From assembly GCA_005776585.1 (NCBI GenBank), contig SXOX01000290.1, positions 1 through 51,625 on the forward strand: DNA of 51,625 bases. The letters run 5' to 3'. Shown here one piece after another: positions 9,401-18,883 of this stretch (position 1 is the first letter of the stretch; each line of letters starts with the position of its first letter). The position numbers and the translations under genes were made by a program. Origin of the DNA: Pseudomonadota bacterium (GTDB taxonomy: Bacteria > Myxococcota_A > UBA9042 > GCA-2863065). Under the pieces are notes generated by a model, which saw only the letters and a list, made by a program, of their open reading frames with translations, searched no databases and had not been told where the DNA came from.

Positions 9401-10513
9401 ACGCTCGCGGCCGGCCAGCTCTTGACCGTAGAGACTGCGCCGCACTGCGGAAGCGCGCTCGACACGCAGGTCGGTGTCTACTCGGGCGATGGAAAGTCCC
9501 TCGTGGCCTCCGCAGACGCTGGAGGCGCCGACGGGTTCGCCAAGCTCGTCGATGTTCCCGTCACGACGAACGGGACGTACCTGGTCGGTGTCACCGCGTT
9601 TCTACAGAGTGGCGCGAACTCGTATGTGCTGCGAATCGACGCCCACGAGCCGCCTCCGTGCACGACGGACGCCCAATGCGGCTGCGCCGAGAAGAAGTGC
9701 AGTCTGGGCAAGTGCGTGCCGGCGACCACGAGCGTCGAGCTCGAGCCCAATGACACGCCTGGGACAGCGAGTGGTGTCGTCGTCGGTGGGAGCGCTCTCG
9801 GGGCTCTCGGCGGGCCCGGGGACTCGGACTGGTACGTCGTCGCGCTCATGAAGGCGGTGCCGGTCACCGTGCACACGAGCTCCTATTGTGGGAGTCAGAC
9901 CGACCCGGTGCTGGCGATCTACGATGCGACCGGAGTGACGCTCCTGGCTGGTGACGCCGACGGCGCAGGCGGTGGACACGCGCAGGTCGCACAGCTTGCG
10001 GTGCCCGGCGATGGTCTCTATCGGATTCGGGTGACCGACCAACAGCTCGGCCAAGGGGCCTACGTGCTGCACGTCGATGACGCGCGCTGCCACGGAGACG
10101 CGGAGTGTGCTTGCGAGGACGAGGTGTGCGACGGCACGGTTGCGTTGCCTGGTCAGTGCGTCGCGGCGCTGAAAGCGGTCGAGAGCGCGGTACCCGTCGA
10201 GGTCATCGTCGGGGATCGCGTCTCGGCTGAACTCGAGGTCCCCTATGACGCCGACGAGTTCCAGCTCCTGCTGGGTCCGGGTACCTACGACGTCGAGACG
10301 CTCAGCTACTGTGCTTCCGACACCGACACGGAGATCGTGCTCGTCGGACCCGATGGCAAGCCGGTCGCCTCGGACGCAGATAGCGGAGATAGCTTTTTTG
10401 CGCGGCTCAGTGGGGTCGTGGTGTCTTCGCCCGGCACCTACGTCATCTATGTCACTGGCTATGGTCCGAGCACCGGCAGCTACGTGGTGCGGGTGCAGCC
10501 CAGCGGACTCTGA
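6461..10513 (+). CDS. Lipoprotein with 19 CDDGxxCT cysteine repeats and three PPC-like domains
   Basis: 1350 residues from ATG 6461, preceded by GAGGAG at good spacing. A lipobox (ALGSC, Cys23) predicts lipid anchoring. Residues about 40-940 consist of 19 degenerate units built on CDDGxxCTxxDxCxxGxCxG, each followed by a linker with two to three more cysteines; such arrays are frequent in Myxococcota surface proteins and are expected to be disulfide-bonded. The C-terminal third holds three beta-sandwich domains with the EPNDxxxxA...DSDWYxxxL pattern of bacterial pre-peptidase C-terminal (PPC) domains, at about 945-1060, 1095-1205 and 1240-1350. It follows the 1813-residue gene by 38 bases and probably belongs to the same transcript. 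A role in surface binding is likely; the ligand is unknown. Confidence 0.85.
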   Translation: MRVPIPMLRLLLSGALVCALGSCGTEPEPLVLTTAYCHGVADGTPCDDGSPCTAADRCGLGVCRGDPVNEGESCDDENACTVGDQCGAGACVGIPLSCTSKDSECARGVCDADSGTCVGEPRNEGLECADGSKCTLGDRCKKGACLGAPMVCEDLTRPCMDGKCNEVSGQCVFKPKDESAGPPNCDDHDLCTTDDICQSGACVGTVTDCGSLASPCKKGVCNPGSGLCEVQADGNGTLCSDGNACTDGETCSGGACGGGVQVPNGGLCDDGDVCTTADVCTSGACFGVPKDCTAAAGKCETPQCVAGTGQCVAVPVTGVPACFCHDKDDGVPCTDGDPCTTNDACLAKACVSVAVDCAGAADACNTAVCHPGTGACLKVPVQNGLPCDDQLICTVYDHCQGGTCSGQKADCSSLGSTCTISECDEKLGGCVVSPAPSLAPCDDADVCTGHDACDNGLCAGTTDLCAACAGKAPGQACNDGDACTSKTTCQLVGKSLVCLGEPKDCGYAGGVCTVGVCELGTGECVAVPATKGAPCDDGDVCTHNDGCAAGKCAGELLDCSALDGVCRAGACSPLTGKCQVKLFDDGFVCNDQNPCTVADQCNAGECTGKVAKDGTPCDDGVPCTVGETCTAAVCGGWPKDCSAESKMCLAGVCDPTTGNCTTAPLTEGTPCNDLDVCTLKDGCQSGVCLGAINACLCQEQPDGATCDDGQKCTDDDACTSGGCVGIPHDCSAIGSPSGCRLGQCDAASGACVLVDAFDGVPCDDGDGCTVVDSCDSGVCVGIPKNCSNKNGLCVVGTCVGGSCYGLPATNGTACEDGDSCTAAETCQLGACVGGNNLCGPCLGKAVGDACDDGNACTEGQDLCVKQGALLVCAGGSVKDCAFLDAVCVVGTCTAAGVCQSMPRTNGTPCDDQAPCTASDACQGGVCTGTPIDMCGASVASCESPTANDQASQAVTLPLAAGQTAVLGWIAPAGETDWYAITLAAGQLLTVETAPHCGSALDTQVGVYSGDGKSLVASADAGGADGFAKLVDVPVTTNGTYLVGVTAFLQSGANSYVLRIDAHEPPPCTTDAQCGCAEKKCSLGKCVPATTSVELEPNDTPGTASGVVVGGSALGALGGPGDSDWYVVALMKAVPVTVHTSSYCGSQTDPVLAIYDATGVTLLAGDADGAGGGHAQVAQLAVPGDGLYRIRVTDQQLGQGAYVLHVDDARCHGDAECACEDEVCDGTVALPGQCVAALKAVESAVPVEVIVGDRVSAELEVPYDADEFQLLLGPGTYDVETLSYCASDTDTEIVLVGPDGKPVASDADSGDSFFARLSGVVVSSPGTYVIYVTGYGPSTGSYVVRVQPSGL

Positions 10514-10534
10514 GCAAGAGGCGCGCGATTGATT

Positions 10535-11032
10535 TTAGTAGTGTACTTTGTCGTGGGATGCCGCTGTCCCTGCGAAACGCTCTCCGCCGACGAACAGCAT
10601 CCGACAGGTCCCAAGCCCGTCGCCTTCGACGCCGCAGCGGAGCGGTCGCTTGATCAAGTCCGCCAGACTCCACTTGGACAGCGTGCGCAGAAGTGCCTGT
10701 CGCACCTCGTGCATCGCGACGTGAAACGAGCACGTGCCTGGAAGGTCGTCGACCTGAGTGCAGTAGCTCCCGACGATCACGCCCTGACACGCCTCCACGA
10801 GGGTCAGCAGCGAGATCGACTCCGGTCGCTGCGCCAGCCGCACACCTCCGCGTGCCCCACGAACGGAGCTGAGCACCCCCGCCTTGACGAGGAGGCCCAG
10901 GGTCTTGCCGAGGTACGTCTCTGAGCAGGTCAGGCGCTCGGCAAGGCGTTTTGGGGTCCAAGGCGCCTCGTCACCTTCAAGGGCGATGACCAGCAACGCA
11001 CGAATGGCCAACTCGGTCGTTTGGGTCAGCAT
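10535..11032 (-). CDS. Rrf2-family transcriptional regulator
   Basis: 165 residues. The N-terminal winged helix-turn-helix is typical of Rrf2 proteins: TELAIRALLVIAL, then the recognition helix SETYLGKTLGLLVKAG and the wing SVRGARGGVRLA. Cysteines at 82, 91 and 101 with a nearby His104 sit where IscR and NsrR hold an Fe-S cluster, although the spacing is not canonical (C92-x5-C98-x5-C104 in IscR). Two further cysteines (133, 143) lie in the tail. A redox-, iron- or NO-sensing repressor is the natural inference. It starts three bases after the stop of the collagen-like gene on the same strand, so it looks like the last gene of that operon, an unusual place for an Rrf2 protein. It converges on the gene ending at 10513. 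Confidence 0.85.
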   Translation of the reverse strand: MLTQTTELAIRALLVIALEGDEAPWTPKRLAERLTCSETYLGKTLGLLVKAGVLSSVRGARGGVRLAQRPESISLLTLVEACQGVIVGSYCTQVDDLPGTCSFHVAMHEVRQALLRTLSKWSLADLIKRPLRCGVEGDGLGTCRMLFVGGERFAGTAASHDKVHY

Positions 11033-11035
11033 GCG

Positions 11036-14000
11036 TCAGCGCTGCAGGTAGACGCGCACGTCTTGTGGAAAGCTGTGCTCGTTGGTGATGCGCGCCTTGG
11101 CATTGTCCACGTGTTCCATGCGAAATCGGGCTCCGATCATCGTGAGATCTGACAGGGTGCCCAGCGCGGGTGCCGGTGTGAAGTTGGCGGCGGTGTACGT
11201 GGCGCTGAGAGCGTCCACGCGCACCCGGCCATCACCGCCCTTCCCGCCGGTCCCGCCATTGGCGACGCCACCCACGCCACCGATGGCTGAGACGAGGCCA
11301 GTGACCGTGAGGACGCCGGTACGCAGCCACACCGCGCCGCCCGAGCCCCCGCCTCCGGGTCCGCCGCGGGGAATTTGACCGCTGGTGTTGTAGGTCGACG
11401 CACCGGCGCCGCCATCTGCAGAGAGCGTCCCCGTGATCGTGATCGCAGGCGCGATGATGAGGATGGCGCCACCGCCAGCGCCACCGCCGCCGCCACGTTT
11501 GACCTCGCATCCGACGCCGCACAGCGTCCCGGAGTAGCCTCCACCGCCGCCGCTCCCCGCCACGGGCCAGCCGCTGAGCAGCGCGTCACCGTTGGCGACT
11601 CCGCCCGCGCCGCTGAGCGACCCGCTCCCTTTGGTTCCCGCGGTGCCGAAGCCGCCGCCGCCGCCTGCGAGGCCGTTGATGTCGTTGGCTCCCTTGCCAC
11701 CGCCGGCTCCGGCACCCGCGTCGGAGAAAAAGTCGTGGGTCGAACCACCGTTGGCTCCGAGCGCGATGCCCACTCCGCCGGCCCCGCCCGACTGCTGCTC
11801 CCCGCCTGGCTGACCGGTTGCCGCAGGGAGGATCAGGCTGCCGGCGATGGTGACCGTACCGCGGCTCCGGATCACGACCGGCTCAGCGGCGCCCGCAGCG
11901 ACGATGAGGGTGACCCCCGCTGGAATCGTGAGTGACTTGTACTGATATTCGCCGGGGGTCAGCACCGTACCCGCCACCGCGACGAAGTCGCCGTCGCTCC
12001 CGTCACCGCACTCGAGGCATGGGGCGCCCGTCCCCGCGGCGTTGACCTGTCCCACCTCGTAGAGTCCGTCGAAGGCCTTGTACCAGATCTGCGCGCCGTA
12101 GAACGGTGTACCGAAGGCGTGGACGACCTCGAACGAGGCCCCCGGCATGAGCGCGGTGGCCGCCCCTTCGACCCGCAGCACGGGGCCCTCGGGCCCGGTC
12201 GCGCCCGTCGCTCCCGTTGGGCCCGTGTCGCCACGCAGTCCCGCCAGGCCGATCGCCCAGCTACTGAATGTCCCGGTTCCGCTCGTGTGATCGACGCTGA
12301 TGACGAGCGCCGTGCCGGAGTAGCTCGTGACTGCGCCCTCCACGAAGGTATTGGCCGCGTTCGAAGCGCGAACCCGCATCCCCGAAAGGTAAGCGAGGCC
12401 AGACTGGGTGGTGAACGTCTTCGAGCCCGTTCCGACGCTCACCGAGGTCGCCGAGCTCGCCGCAAAGCCCGCTCCGATGGCTCCGGTCGGTCCCGTCGGT
12501 CCCGTCGGTCCGGTCAGCCCGGTGGCTCCATCGGCGCCCGTGGCTCCGGTCGTTCCGGTCGGCCCTGTCGGCCCGGTCGTGCCCGCGGGTCCCGCAGCAA
12601 TCGGTGCCAGCGCGAAGCTCCAGCTGTCGTAGACACCACTGCCGACCACGACGTCGACGTCCACGACCAGAGTCGTCGAAAGATACACCGTAATCGTTCC
12701 CTCGACGAACGTCGACGCGTCGTGATAGACCCGCACTCTCTGATTGGGGACGTACGCTAGGCCGGCCGGGACCGTGAAGGACTTGCTCCCGGTGCCCATG
12801 AGGACCGAGGAGCTCGAGGTCGCGCGATAGCCTGGCCCCGTGTCTCCTGTCGCGCCTACCGCGCCGGTCGGCCCGATCGCACCGGTCGGTCCAATCGGGC
12901 CAGTCGCGCCAAGATCTCCCGTCGGCCCGGCTGCGCCGGTCGATCCGGGCGCTCCAGCTGGCCCTTGCGGACCCGTGAGTCCGAGGCCGCCCTGCGGGCC
13001 CGTGGCTCCCGCGTCACCCGTGAGCCCCAGCGCGCCTTCGGGCCCAGTCTCGCCTATGGGGCCCTTGGCGCCCGACACGCCCATGTCACCCGTCGGTCCA
13101 GTAGGACCAACGTCGCCCGTCGGCCCGCGCGCGCCGCTCGCTCCGACAGCGCCCGTGTCTCCCAATGGTCCGGTGTCTCCCGCGGCGCCGCCGTCCCCGG
13201 TCGGCCCAGCGGCCCCCTCGGGCCCCATGGCACCCATCGCGCCGGTGGGTCCGATGGGCCCATCGTCTCCGGCGACCCCCGGCGGTCCTTCGTCTCCCGC
13301 GGGACCCACGGGTCCCAGCGCGCCCACAGGTCCGAGGTCACCTGTGGTGCCCATGGGCCCGGTCGGTCCGGGCGCTCCCGTGTCGCCCCGCGCACCGGTG
13401 TCGCCCGTGGGACCCTTGGGCCCTGTGTCGCCACCGGCGCCCGTGGCACCGGGCGGCCCCGCGCAGTCCTGCCGATTGCATGCGCCATCCTGATTCACAT
13501 CCTCGAGCACGAGGTCGCACGCACGGTCCTGGTTGCGGTCCCAGCAGCGCAGACCGGCGCTCCCGTCGGCACCCACGTCACCGGAGGCGCCCATGGCTCC
13601 GGGCTCTCCAATGGCGCCGAGCTCGCCTGGCCCACCCGAAGCTCCCGTGCTCCCCGGTGGCCCGGCGCAATCGCGGCCGTCGCACGCGAGATCCAGGTTG
13701 CGGTCCTCAGTCACGAGCTCACACAGCTGGCTCCCGTCGAGGTCCCAACAGTGCACTCCGGCGTGCCCAGCCGCGCCCGACTCGCCGCTGTCGCCCGTCG
13801 CGCCCAGAGGGCCCGTCGGTCCGACCGGGCCTGTCGCGCCTTGGGAGCCCTCGGGTCCGAAGCCGCCAGCGTCGCCGATGGGACCCTTCGGGCCGAGCGC
13901 GCCCGGGTCGCCGGTCGCACCCGCGGCGCCGACGGCTCCCGTGTCGCCCGCCGAGCCCATGGTGCCGGGCGGGGCGCCGAGCCAGTGACCCGGCTCGTCG

Positions 14001-14452
14001 ATGACCAAGACACCGCCGACGCTCACTGAGTTCGGGTTGATGTCGCCGACCACCTCCCGTGCGACCAGCGCGTAGGGGACGCTCAACAGCTCCTCGCGCG
14101 GCGAGAGCTCGGCCTCGGAGCCGACGCGAACTCCCAAGTACCGGGGCGTCCCGTCGAAGGCGTCGGTGGGAAACGGCGTGACTGTGCCGAGGAGCACGCG
14201 AAAGAAACCGTCGGAGAGCGCCACCGAGAGCGTCTCGTTCCAGATGCGATCACCCGGCGACGTCGATGTCGGCGACCGATAGAGTGTAAACGTCATCGAG
14301 ACGCTTCCGAGCACTGGCCGACCGTCCGAGGCGAAGAGCCGCCCCGACTGCGTCAGGCTCGGCGGCACCGCCGCGGTAGCGAGGCCTGCGAACATGACGA
14401 TCGCAACGGCCGCGGCGCGCAGACAATCACAGGCTCGACACTGCGCGCCCAT
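11036..14452 (-). CDS. Collagen-like surface protein 1
   Basis: 1138 residues. A signal peptide ([13 protein letters not shown]) leads into an about 130-residue beta domain with [24 protein letters not shown] and [15 protein letters not shown], a head often found before collagen tracts. Residues about 160-560 are Gly-X-Y repeats, mostly GPTG, GATG and GDTG, broken by two short Cys-bearing inserts of the form CWDLDGxxxC...EDxNxDxxCDxxDC. Two copies of an about 70-residue spacer (GTGSKxFT..GLAY...MRVRxxN) interrupt more Gly-X-Y. A Gly-rich region and a closing strand QDVRVYLQR follow. It is a paralogue of the upstream gene, from which it is separated by two bases. A trimeric stalk-like adhesin on the cell surface is the likely role. 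It lacks prolyl-hydroxylation logic, as bacterial collagens do. Confidence 0.88.
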   Translation of the reverse strand: MGAQCRACDCLRAAAVAIVMFAGLATAAVPPSLTQSGRLFASDGRPVLGSVSMTFTLYRSPTSTSPGDRIWNETLSVALSDGFFRVLLGTVTPFPTDAFDGTPRYLGVRVGSEAELSPREELLSVPYALVAREVVGDINPNSVSVGGVLVIDEPGHWLGAPPGTMGSAGDTGAVGAAGATGDPGALGPKGPIGDAGGFGPEGSQGATGPVGPTGPLGATGDSGESGAAGHAGVHCWDLDGSQLCELVTEDRNLDLACDGRDCAGPPGSTGASGGPGELGAIGEPGAMGASGDVGADGSAGLRCWDRNQDRACDLVLEDVNQDGACNRQDCAGPPGATGAGGDTGPKGPTGDTGARGDTGAPGPTGPMGTTGDLGPVGALGPVGPAGDEGPPGVAGDDGPIGPTGAMGAMGPEGAAGPTGDGGAAGDTGPLGDTGAVGASGARGPTGDVGPTGPTGDMGVSGAKGPIGETGPEGALGLTGDAGATGPQGGLGLTGPQGPAGAPGSTGAAGPTGDLGATGPIGPTGAIGPTGAVGATGDTGPGYRATSSSSVLMGTGSKSFTVPAGLAYVPNQRVRVYHDASTFVEGTITVYLSTTLVVDVDVVVGSGVYDSWSFALAPIAAGPAGTTGPTGPTGTTGATGADGATGLTGPTGPTGPTGAIGAGFAASSATSVSVGTGSKTFTTQSGLAYLSGMRVRASNAANTFVEGAVTSYSGTALVISVDHTSGTGTFSSWAIGLAGLRGDTGPTGATGATGPEGPVLRVEGAATALMPGASFEVVHAFGTPFYGAQIWYKAFDGLYEVGQVNAAGTGAPCLECGDGSDGDFVAVAGTVLTPGEYQYKSLTIPAGVTLIVAAGAAEPVVIRSRGTVTIAGSLILPAATGQPGGEQQSGGAGGVGIALGANGGSTHDFFSDAGAGAGGGKGANDINGLAGGGGGFGTAGTKGSGSLSGAGGVANGDALLSGWPVAGSGGGGGYSGTLCGVGCEVKRGGGGGAGGGAILIIAPAITITGTLSADGGAGASTYNTSGQIPRGGPGGGGSGGAVWLRTGVLTVTGLVSAIGGVGGVANGGTGGKGGDGRVRVDALSATYTAANFTPAPALGTLSDLTMIGARFRMEHVDNAKARITNEHSFPQDVRVYLQR

Positions 14453-14454
14453 GG

Positions 14455-17400
14455 TCAGCGCTCGATGATGACGCGAACGTCATGCCGGAAGCCGTGCATA
14501 TTGGTGATGCGCGTCGTGTTCGCATCCAGGCTTCGCACCCGAAAGCGCACGCCCTGTAGCTCGAGATCGGTGAGCGTGCCCTCGTTCGCGTTGGGCGTGA
14601 AGCCGTTGGCGATGACGAGGCCCTTCGCCAGCGCGTCGAGGCGAATGCGACCCTTGGCCCCGTCGCCGCCGTTCCCCGACGGACTAGTCCCGCCGAGCCC
14701 TCCCAGCGCCGTGACGCTTCCCGAGAGGCTGAACACGCCCGTACGCAGCCAGATCGTGCCTCCTGAGCCGCCTCCGCCGCCCCCGGTTTGGGGACTGTTC
14801 GCAGAGTATCCGTTGCCGCCATTGCCGCCATTGGCCGCCAGGTAGCCGCTGATGGCGATGGAGGGAGCGACGATCTGGATCGCACCGCCTCCCGCGCCTC
14901 CGCCGCCCCCGTGGTACTTCGGACAGAAGCTCGGGCAGCCCGTCCGCGAGGACCCGGAGCCGCCGCCGCTCCCGCCGGCCGGCCAATGGCTCAGCTGGTT
15001 GTCGCCATATTCTGCGCCGCCCGCTCCCGCGCCCGTCCCTGTGCCCGCGCTCGCCGCGGTGCGGTAGCCTGCACCGCCGCCGCCACCCGGTTCGAATGGG
15101 TTCGTGCCGAGCCCGCCTCCTGGCCCCTCACCCTTCTCGGAGCCGTTCTGCGTGGTGTAGAACGCCGTGCCGCCATTGCCACTCGGCATCAGGCTGAGGC
15201 CGCCGGGCGCGCCCGACGGGGAATTCGAGGTGCCGTTGGTCCCACTGCCCCCGGGCGCAAGAAGCTGGCCGTCGATGACGACCGGACCCAGGCTGCGGAG
15301 GATGAGCGGGACCTTGTTGCCGTTGGCGACGACGACTGTCACCGTCACGTTGCTCGGGATCGTCACGCTCGTGAAGTCGTAGGTCCCGGCGTCCAGCGTC
15401 GTGTTCGTCGTTGGGTTGAACGCGCCGTCCGAGCCGTCGCCGCACTCGCTACAGGCGGCTGTGGCCGGTGCGCCGTCGCTGACGCCAGCGAGCGTATACA
15501 GCCCGTCGATACCTTTGTACCAGACATGTGCGCTGTAAAAACCGGTCCCAAGGTTGTGGACGACGTCAAACGACTCTCCGGATCCGAGCGCATCCTTGCT
15601 CACCTCCAACTTCGAGATACTGCCGATGGGACCCGTCGCTCCCGTCGCCCCGGTGGCTCCCGTGGCGCCGAGAGTTCCCGCGATGCCGATGTTCCACGAA
15701 GCCACGGCGCCCGAACCGAGCGTCCGATCGACCGACAGAACGAGCGACGTGCCCGCGTAGCTCGTCACCACACCCTCCATGAACGCGGTCCCAGCGGCGT
15801 TGGAAATGCGCACGCGAAGGCCGGACAGGTCGGCGAGCCCAGGTTGTGTCGACAGCGTCTTGGATCCCGTGCCGATGGTCAGCGAGGTCGTCGACGTCGC
15901 CATGTAGCCCGATCCCGTCGGACCCGTGGGTCCTGTCGCCCCGGTGGGCCCCGTGGCACCCGTGGGTCCCGTCGCGCCCTTGGCACCGGTGGGCCCCGTC
16001 GGTCCCGTGGGCCCGGCGGGGCCGGTTGCACCGACGTCACCGGCGATGCCGAAGCTCCAGCTCGCGAAGGTCCCGCTGCCGACCACCCGATCGACCAACA
16101 GGGTGAGGGTCGTCCCCGCGTAGCTCGAGACGACGCCCTCGACGTAGCTCGAGGCGCTGTTCGCCGCACGGACGCGCATATAGGTGAGGTACGCCAGCCC
16201 CCCCTGAGTCGTGAATGCCTTGGTGCCGATGCCGATGACGTGAGAGGTCGTCGATGTGCCGCCGTAGCCTGCACCGACGCCGCCCGTGGCTCCGGTCGCC
16301 CCCGGGGCTCCCGCCGCGCCCACTGCACCCATTGGTCCCGTCGGTCCGATGGGTCCGGTGTCACCCTTGGGCCCGGTCGCGCCCGTGGCCCCAGCATCCC
16401 CCTTCGGTCCCGTGGGTCCCGTCGGTCCGATGGGTCCCGTGGCACCGGTTGCGCCCGTGGCGCCCTTGGGCCCCGTGGCTCCCGTGGCACCCGTGTCGCC
16501 CTTGGCGCCCGTGGCCCCCACCGGCCCGACGTCTCCCTTGGGCCCCGTCGCTCCGAGGTCTCCCTTGGGGCCCGTCGCCCCCGTGTCTCCTGCCGGCCCC
16601 GTGGGTCCCTGTGGTCCCGTGTCACCCTTCGCTCCGGTCGGACCCGGTGTGCCGGTCGGACCCATCGGACCGACCTCGCCCGAGGGCCCCGTCGGTCCGG
16701 TCGCGCCCGAGACGCCCGCCGGGCCGGTGGGTCCTGTTGGTCCCGTCGGGCCCGCGGGTCCGGTGACGCCCTGGGGTCCCGTGTCTCCTCGTTCCCCGAC
16801 TGGCCCCGTGGGTCCGACAGCGCCCGTGTCGCCCTTGGCTCCCGTGTCGCCCTTGGGTCCCGTCGGCCCGACGGGCCCGGCCTCACCTTTGGGTCCGACC
16901 GGGCCGCGACAGTCTGAGGTCGTACACTTCTGGTCCAGGTCCACGTCCTCGATCCCGAGGTTGCAGCCCCGATCCATGTCGAGGTCCCAGCAGTGGTACC
17001 CGTCGGCACCCACTGCGCCCGCGTCGCCCTTCAAACCCTGGGGCCCGGTATCTCCCTTGGGTCCGACGGCGCCCGTCTCGCCCTGCACCCCCGGCGCGCC
17101 CGGGGCGCCGACACAATCGGCGCGATCGCACGCGAGATCGAGGTTCACGTCCTCGGTCACGAGATCGCACTGGTGGCTGCCGTCGAGGTCCCAACAGTCG
17201 AGACCCGGCGCGCCCGAGGAACCGGTCGGGCCGATCGGCCCGGTCGCACCCTGTGGGCCCGTGTCTCCCGTGTTCCCCGGAGGCCCGGTCAGCCCCGTTG
17301 GGCCTTGCGGACCTGTCTCCCCTTGGGGTCCCGTGGCCCCCTGCGGTCCCGTGTCGCCTTTGGCACCCCCCGGTCCCGTCGGTCCGGTATCGCCCTTGGG

Positions 17401-17898
17401 CCCGACCATGCCGTCGAGGGGGCCGACCCACTTGCCGCTGCCGTCGATGACCAGCTTCCCCCCAACGCTCACCGACTGCGGATTGATATCGCCCACGGCG
17501 TCCTGCGCGACGAGCGCGTACGGGACGCTGACCAGCTCTTCGCGCGGCGTCATCTCAGCGTCGGTCCCAATCGCGATCCCGAGGTACCGCGGGCTGCCAT
17601 CGAACAGGTCGACGTCGAGCGGAGTCACCCGGCCCAGCGGCACGCCGAAATAGCCGTCGGTGAACGACACGGTCGCCGTCTCGGTCCAGAGCACGTCGGA
17701 CGCGCTGCTCGAGACGGGCGTCTTGTACAACGTGAACACCATCGTGAGGCTGCCACTGATCGGCTTTCCATCCGACGAAAAGACCCGACCGGCCTGGTGC
17801 AGGTGTAGCGGGACGTTTCCGGCGGGCGCGACCGCCGGCATGGCGACCGCGAGAGTGAGCCCGATCATCGCGAGACGACGCATTGACGAGGAAGGCAT
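14455..17898 (-). CDS. Collagen-like surface protein 2
   Basis: 1147 residues from ATG 17898, chosen because AGGGGG lies six bases upstream; an ATG at 17943 would overlap the upstream lipoprotein. The architecture matches the downstream paralogue: signal peptide ([16 protein letters not shown]), a head with [20 protein letters not shown] and [15 protein letters not shown], long Gly-X-Y tracts rich in [11 protein letters not shown] and GPKGDTG, two CWDLDxxxxC inserts, two copies of the [18 protein letters not shown] spacer, a Gly-rich block, then HDVRVIIER. The Lys-Gly-Asp triplets ([14 protein letters not shown]) are the kind that stabilise collagen helices by salt bridges, and are far more frequent here than in copy 1. 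The DNA of the collagen tract is a degenerate 9-base repeat and is prone to recombination. Confidence 0.88.
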   Translation of the reverse strand: MPSSSMRRLAMIGLTLAVAMPAVAPAGNVPLHLHQAGRVFSSDGKPISGSLTMVFTLYKTPVSSSASDVLWTETATVSFTDGYFGVPLGRVTPLDVDLFDGSPRYLGIAIGTDAEMTPREELVSVPYALVAQDAVGDINPQSVSVGGKLVIDGSGKWVGPLDGMVGPKGDTGPTGPGGAKGDTGPQGATGPQGETGPQGPTGLTGPPGNTGDTGPQGATGPIGPTGSSGAPGLDCWDLDGSHQCDLVTEDVNLDLACDRADCVGAPGAPGVQGETGAVGPKGDTGPQGLKGDAGAVGADGYHCWDLDMDRGCNLGIEDVDLDQKCTTSDCRGPVGPKGEAGPVGPTGPKGDTGAKGDTGAVGPTGPVGERGDTGPQGVTGPAGPTGPTGPTGPAGVSGATGPTGPSGEVGPMGPTGTPGPTGAKGDTGPQGPTGPAGDTGATGPKGDLGATGPKGDVGPVGATGAKGDTGATGATGPKGATGATGATGPIGPTGPTGPKGDAGATGATGPKGDTGPIGPTGPMGAVGAAGAPGATGATGGVGAGYGGTSTTSHVIGIGTKAFTTQGGLAYLTYMRVRAANSASSYVEGVVSSYAGTTLTLLVDRVVGSGTFASWSFGIAGDVGATGPAGPTGPTGPTGAKGATGPTGATGPTGATGPTGPTGSGYMATSTTSLTIGTGSKTLSTQPGLADLSGLRVRISNAAGTAFMEGVVTSYAGTSLVLSVDRTLGSGAVASWNIGIAGTLGATGATGATGATGPIGSISKLEVSKDALGSGESFDVVHNLGTGFYSAHVWYKGIDGLYTLAGVSDGAPATAACSECGDGSDGAFNPTTNTTLDAGTYDFTSVTIPSNVTVTVVVANGNKVPLILRSLGPVVIDGQLLAPGGSGTNGTSNSPSGAPGGLSLMPSGNGGTAFYTTQNGSEKGEGPGGGLGTNPFEPGGGGGAGYRTAASAGTGTGAGAGGAEYGDNQLSHWPAGGSGGGSGSSRTGCPSFCPKYHGGGGGAGGGAIQIVAPSIAISGYLAANGGNGGNGYSANSPQTGGGGGGSGGTIWLRTGVFSLSGSVTALGGLGGTSPSGNGGDGAKGRIRLDALAKGLVIANGFTPNANEGTLTDLELQGVRFRVRSLDANTTRITNMHGFRHDVRVIIER

Positions 17899-17908
17899 CG
17901 CGGACCCC

Positions 17909-18244
17909 CTACTTGCTCTGCGTGGCGCCGACGAGGCCGCCATTGAGTCGATGGGCTGCCGAGGCGGCCTGCGCGGTCGACTGGCCGGAAGTGAGCAGGC
18001 CGACGAGCTTGTAGTTGGCGCTCTTCGATGTCACGGAGCCCGCGACGAGCCCCGTCGCAGAGCGGCCATTCTCCGGGGTCGAGACCACGACACCGCCATC
18101 GGCACCGGTGTCCGCGGCCGGTACTCCCGTGTCCTGCACCGCGACGACCGCCGTCGCCCCCTCTCCCACATCCTTGCTGCACGCTGAGAGCGAGAGCATC
18201 GCCCCCGCATTGATAGTCAATCGAAATAGGAAACGAGACGGCAT
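17909..18244 (-). CDS. Small lipoprotein leading the collagen operon
   Basis: 111 residues. ATG 18244 has a GGGGG ribosome binding site with the same surroundings (GGGGGTCAGCG) as the next gene (GGGGGTCCGCG). The lipobox is LSAC at residues 18-21 after a short hydrophobic stretch ([16 protein letters not shown]). The rest is low-complexity, rich in Asp, Thr, Ala and Ser ([14 protein letters not shown]), typical of an unstructured lipoprotein linker, with a short C-terminal region [18 protein letters not shown]. This ending resembles a motif seen repeatedly in myxobacterial small lipoproteins, but I cannot name a family. It lies ten bases before collagen-like protein 2 and is the first gene of the operon. 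Confidence 0.7.
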   Translation of the reverse strand: MPSRFLFRLTINAGAMLSLSACSKDVGEGATAVVAVQDTGVPAADTGADGGVVVSTPENGRSATGLVAGSVTSKSANYKLVGLLTSGQSTAQAASAAHRLNGGLVGATQSK

Positions 18245-18299
18245 CGCTGACCCCCGAGCTCCGCGCCGACCCCCTCGGACCGCCGCATGTGGACAACCG

Positions 18300-18328
18300 A
18301 CACTACACAAACGTGCTGCCTGAGCCAA
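18300..18328 (-). promoter_or_regulatory. Possible promoter of the collagen/Rrf2 operon
   Basis: On the minus strand TTGGCT (18328-18323) and TAGTGT (18305-18300) are separated by 17 bases, about 55 bases before the lipoprotein start. The -35 box matches the sigma-70 consensus at four of six positions, the -10 box at only three. It lies in the only divergent intergenic gap of this region. Confidence 0.28.
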
Positions 18329-18360
18329 GGGCGGAGCCACGCTCGCGAGTCCTCGACTCA

Positions 18361-18389
18361 TTGCCGTGCGGACTCGTGCCGCCTACACT
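18361..18389 (+). promoter_or_regulatory. Possible promoter of the 18466 gene
   Basis: TTGCCG (18361-18366) and TACACT (18384-18389) are separated by exactly 17 bases, leaving a leader of about 70 bases. The same TACACT hexamer precedes the lipoprotein gene at 35770. The match to sigma-70 is fair (four of six in each box). Confidence 0.38.
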
Positions 18390-18465
18390 GCCTCGAGCAT
18401 TGGCGCTGGGTCGAACGTCGACCCCACGCGGCACGTTGCAAAGAACGAGCTTGCAAGGAGGGCCC

Positions 18466-18846
18466 ATGAAGAGATCGAAGCTCGCAGAGTTGGTCTTTGT
18501 CGCCGGCGTCCTGGTGGCGGCGCGTGCGAACGGCGACATCCCGCCTCCGGACACCCAGCCCTGCCAAGGGAAGGCCGCGGGTGCTTCATGTGAGCTGGGC
18601 GGCAAGAAGGGTGCCTGCCAGAAGTCGACGTGTTCTCGCCTGCTGAATGGCCCCGATGGCCCATCGCGACGCGAGTACGCCTGCATGCGCTGCGTCCCGG
18701 TCAAGGTCGACGCTCCGCCGCCGCCGAAGTCGTCGCTCCCCGACGCGCCGCTATCGACGGGCTGGCCACTCGGCGCCGTCGCGCTCTTTGCAGGCCTTGG
18801 ACTCGCGGCATGGTTCGGCCGCCGACCCTCGCCGCCGCCGCAATAG
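18466..18846 (+). CDS. Small Cys-rich membrane-anchored protein
   Basis: 126 residues. The start is fixed by AAGGAGG six bases before ATG 18466. A signal peptide (LVFVAGVLVAARANG) is followed by a mature domain DIPPPDTQPCQGKAAGASC, then KKGACQKSTCSRL and YACMRCVPV, six cysteines in all, a Pro linker (DAPPPPKSS), and a C-terminal membrane helix (PLGAVALFAGLGLAAWF) ending in GRRPS. A single C-terminal helix followed by arginines resembles sorting tails such as MYXO-CTERM, although the usual Cys in front of the helix is missing. I recall the CQGKAAGAxC...GACQxSTC pattern as a conserved uncharacterised family in Myxococcota. The role is unknown; probably periplasmic or surface-exposed. Confidence 0.75.
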   Translation: MKRSKLAELVFVAGVLVAARANGDIPPPDTQPCQGKAAGASCELGGKKGACQKSTCSRLLNGPDGPSRREYACMRCVPVKVDAPPPPKSSLPDAPLSTGWPLGAVALFAGLGLAAWFGRRPSPPPQ

Positions 18847-18883
18847 CTCACTTCAGGTGCTCCTCACTTCCGCGGTCGAGGTC

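Noticed and set aside
12480-12600. CRISPR-like regular spacing in the collagen tract
   Set aside because: The 9-base periodicity is Gly-X-Y coding repeat; there are no constant repeats with unique spacers and no cas genes.
12840-13493. Proline-rich plus-strand frame ([11 protein letters not shown] type)
   Set aside because: Antisense reading of the collagen Gly-X-Y codons; not an independent protein.
16286-17653. Proline-rich plus-strand frame opposite collagen-like protein 2
   Set aside because: Same antisense effect as above.
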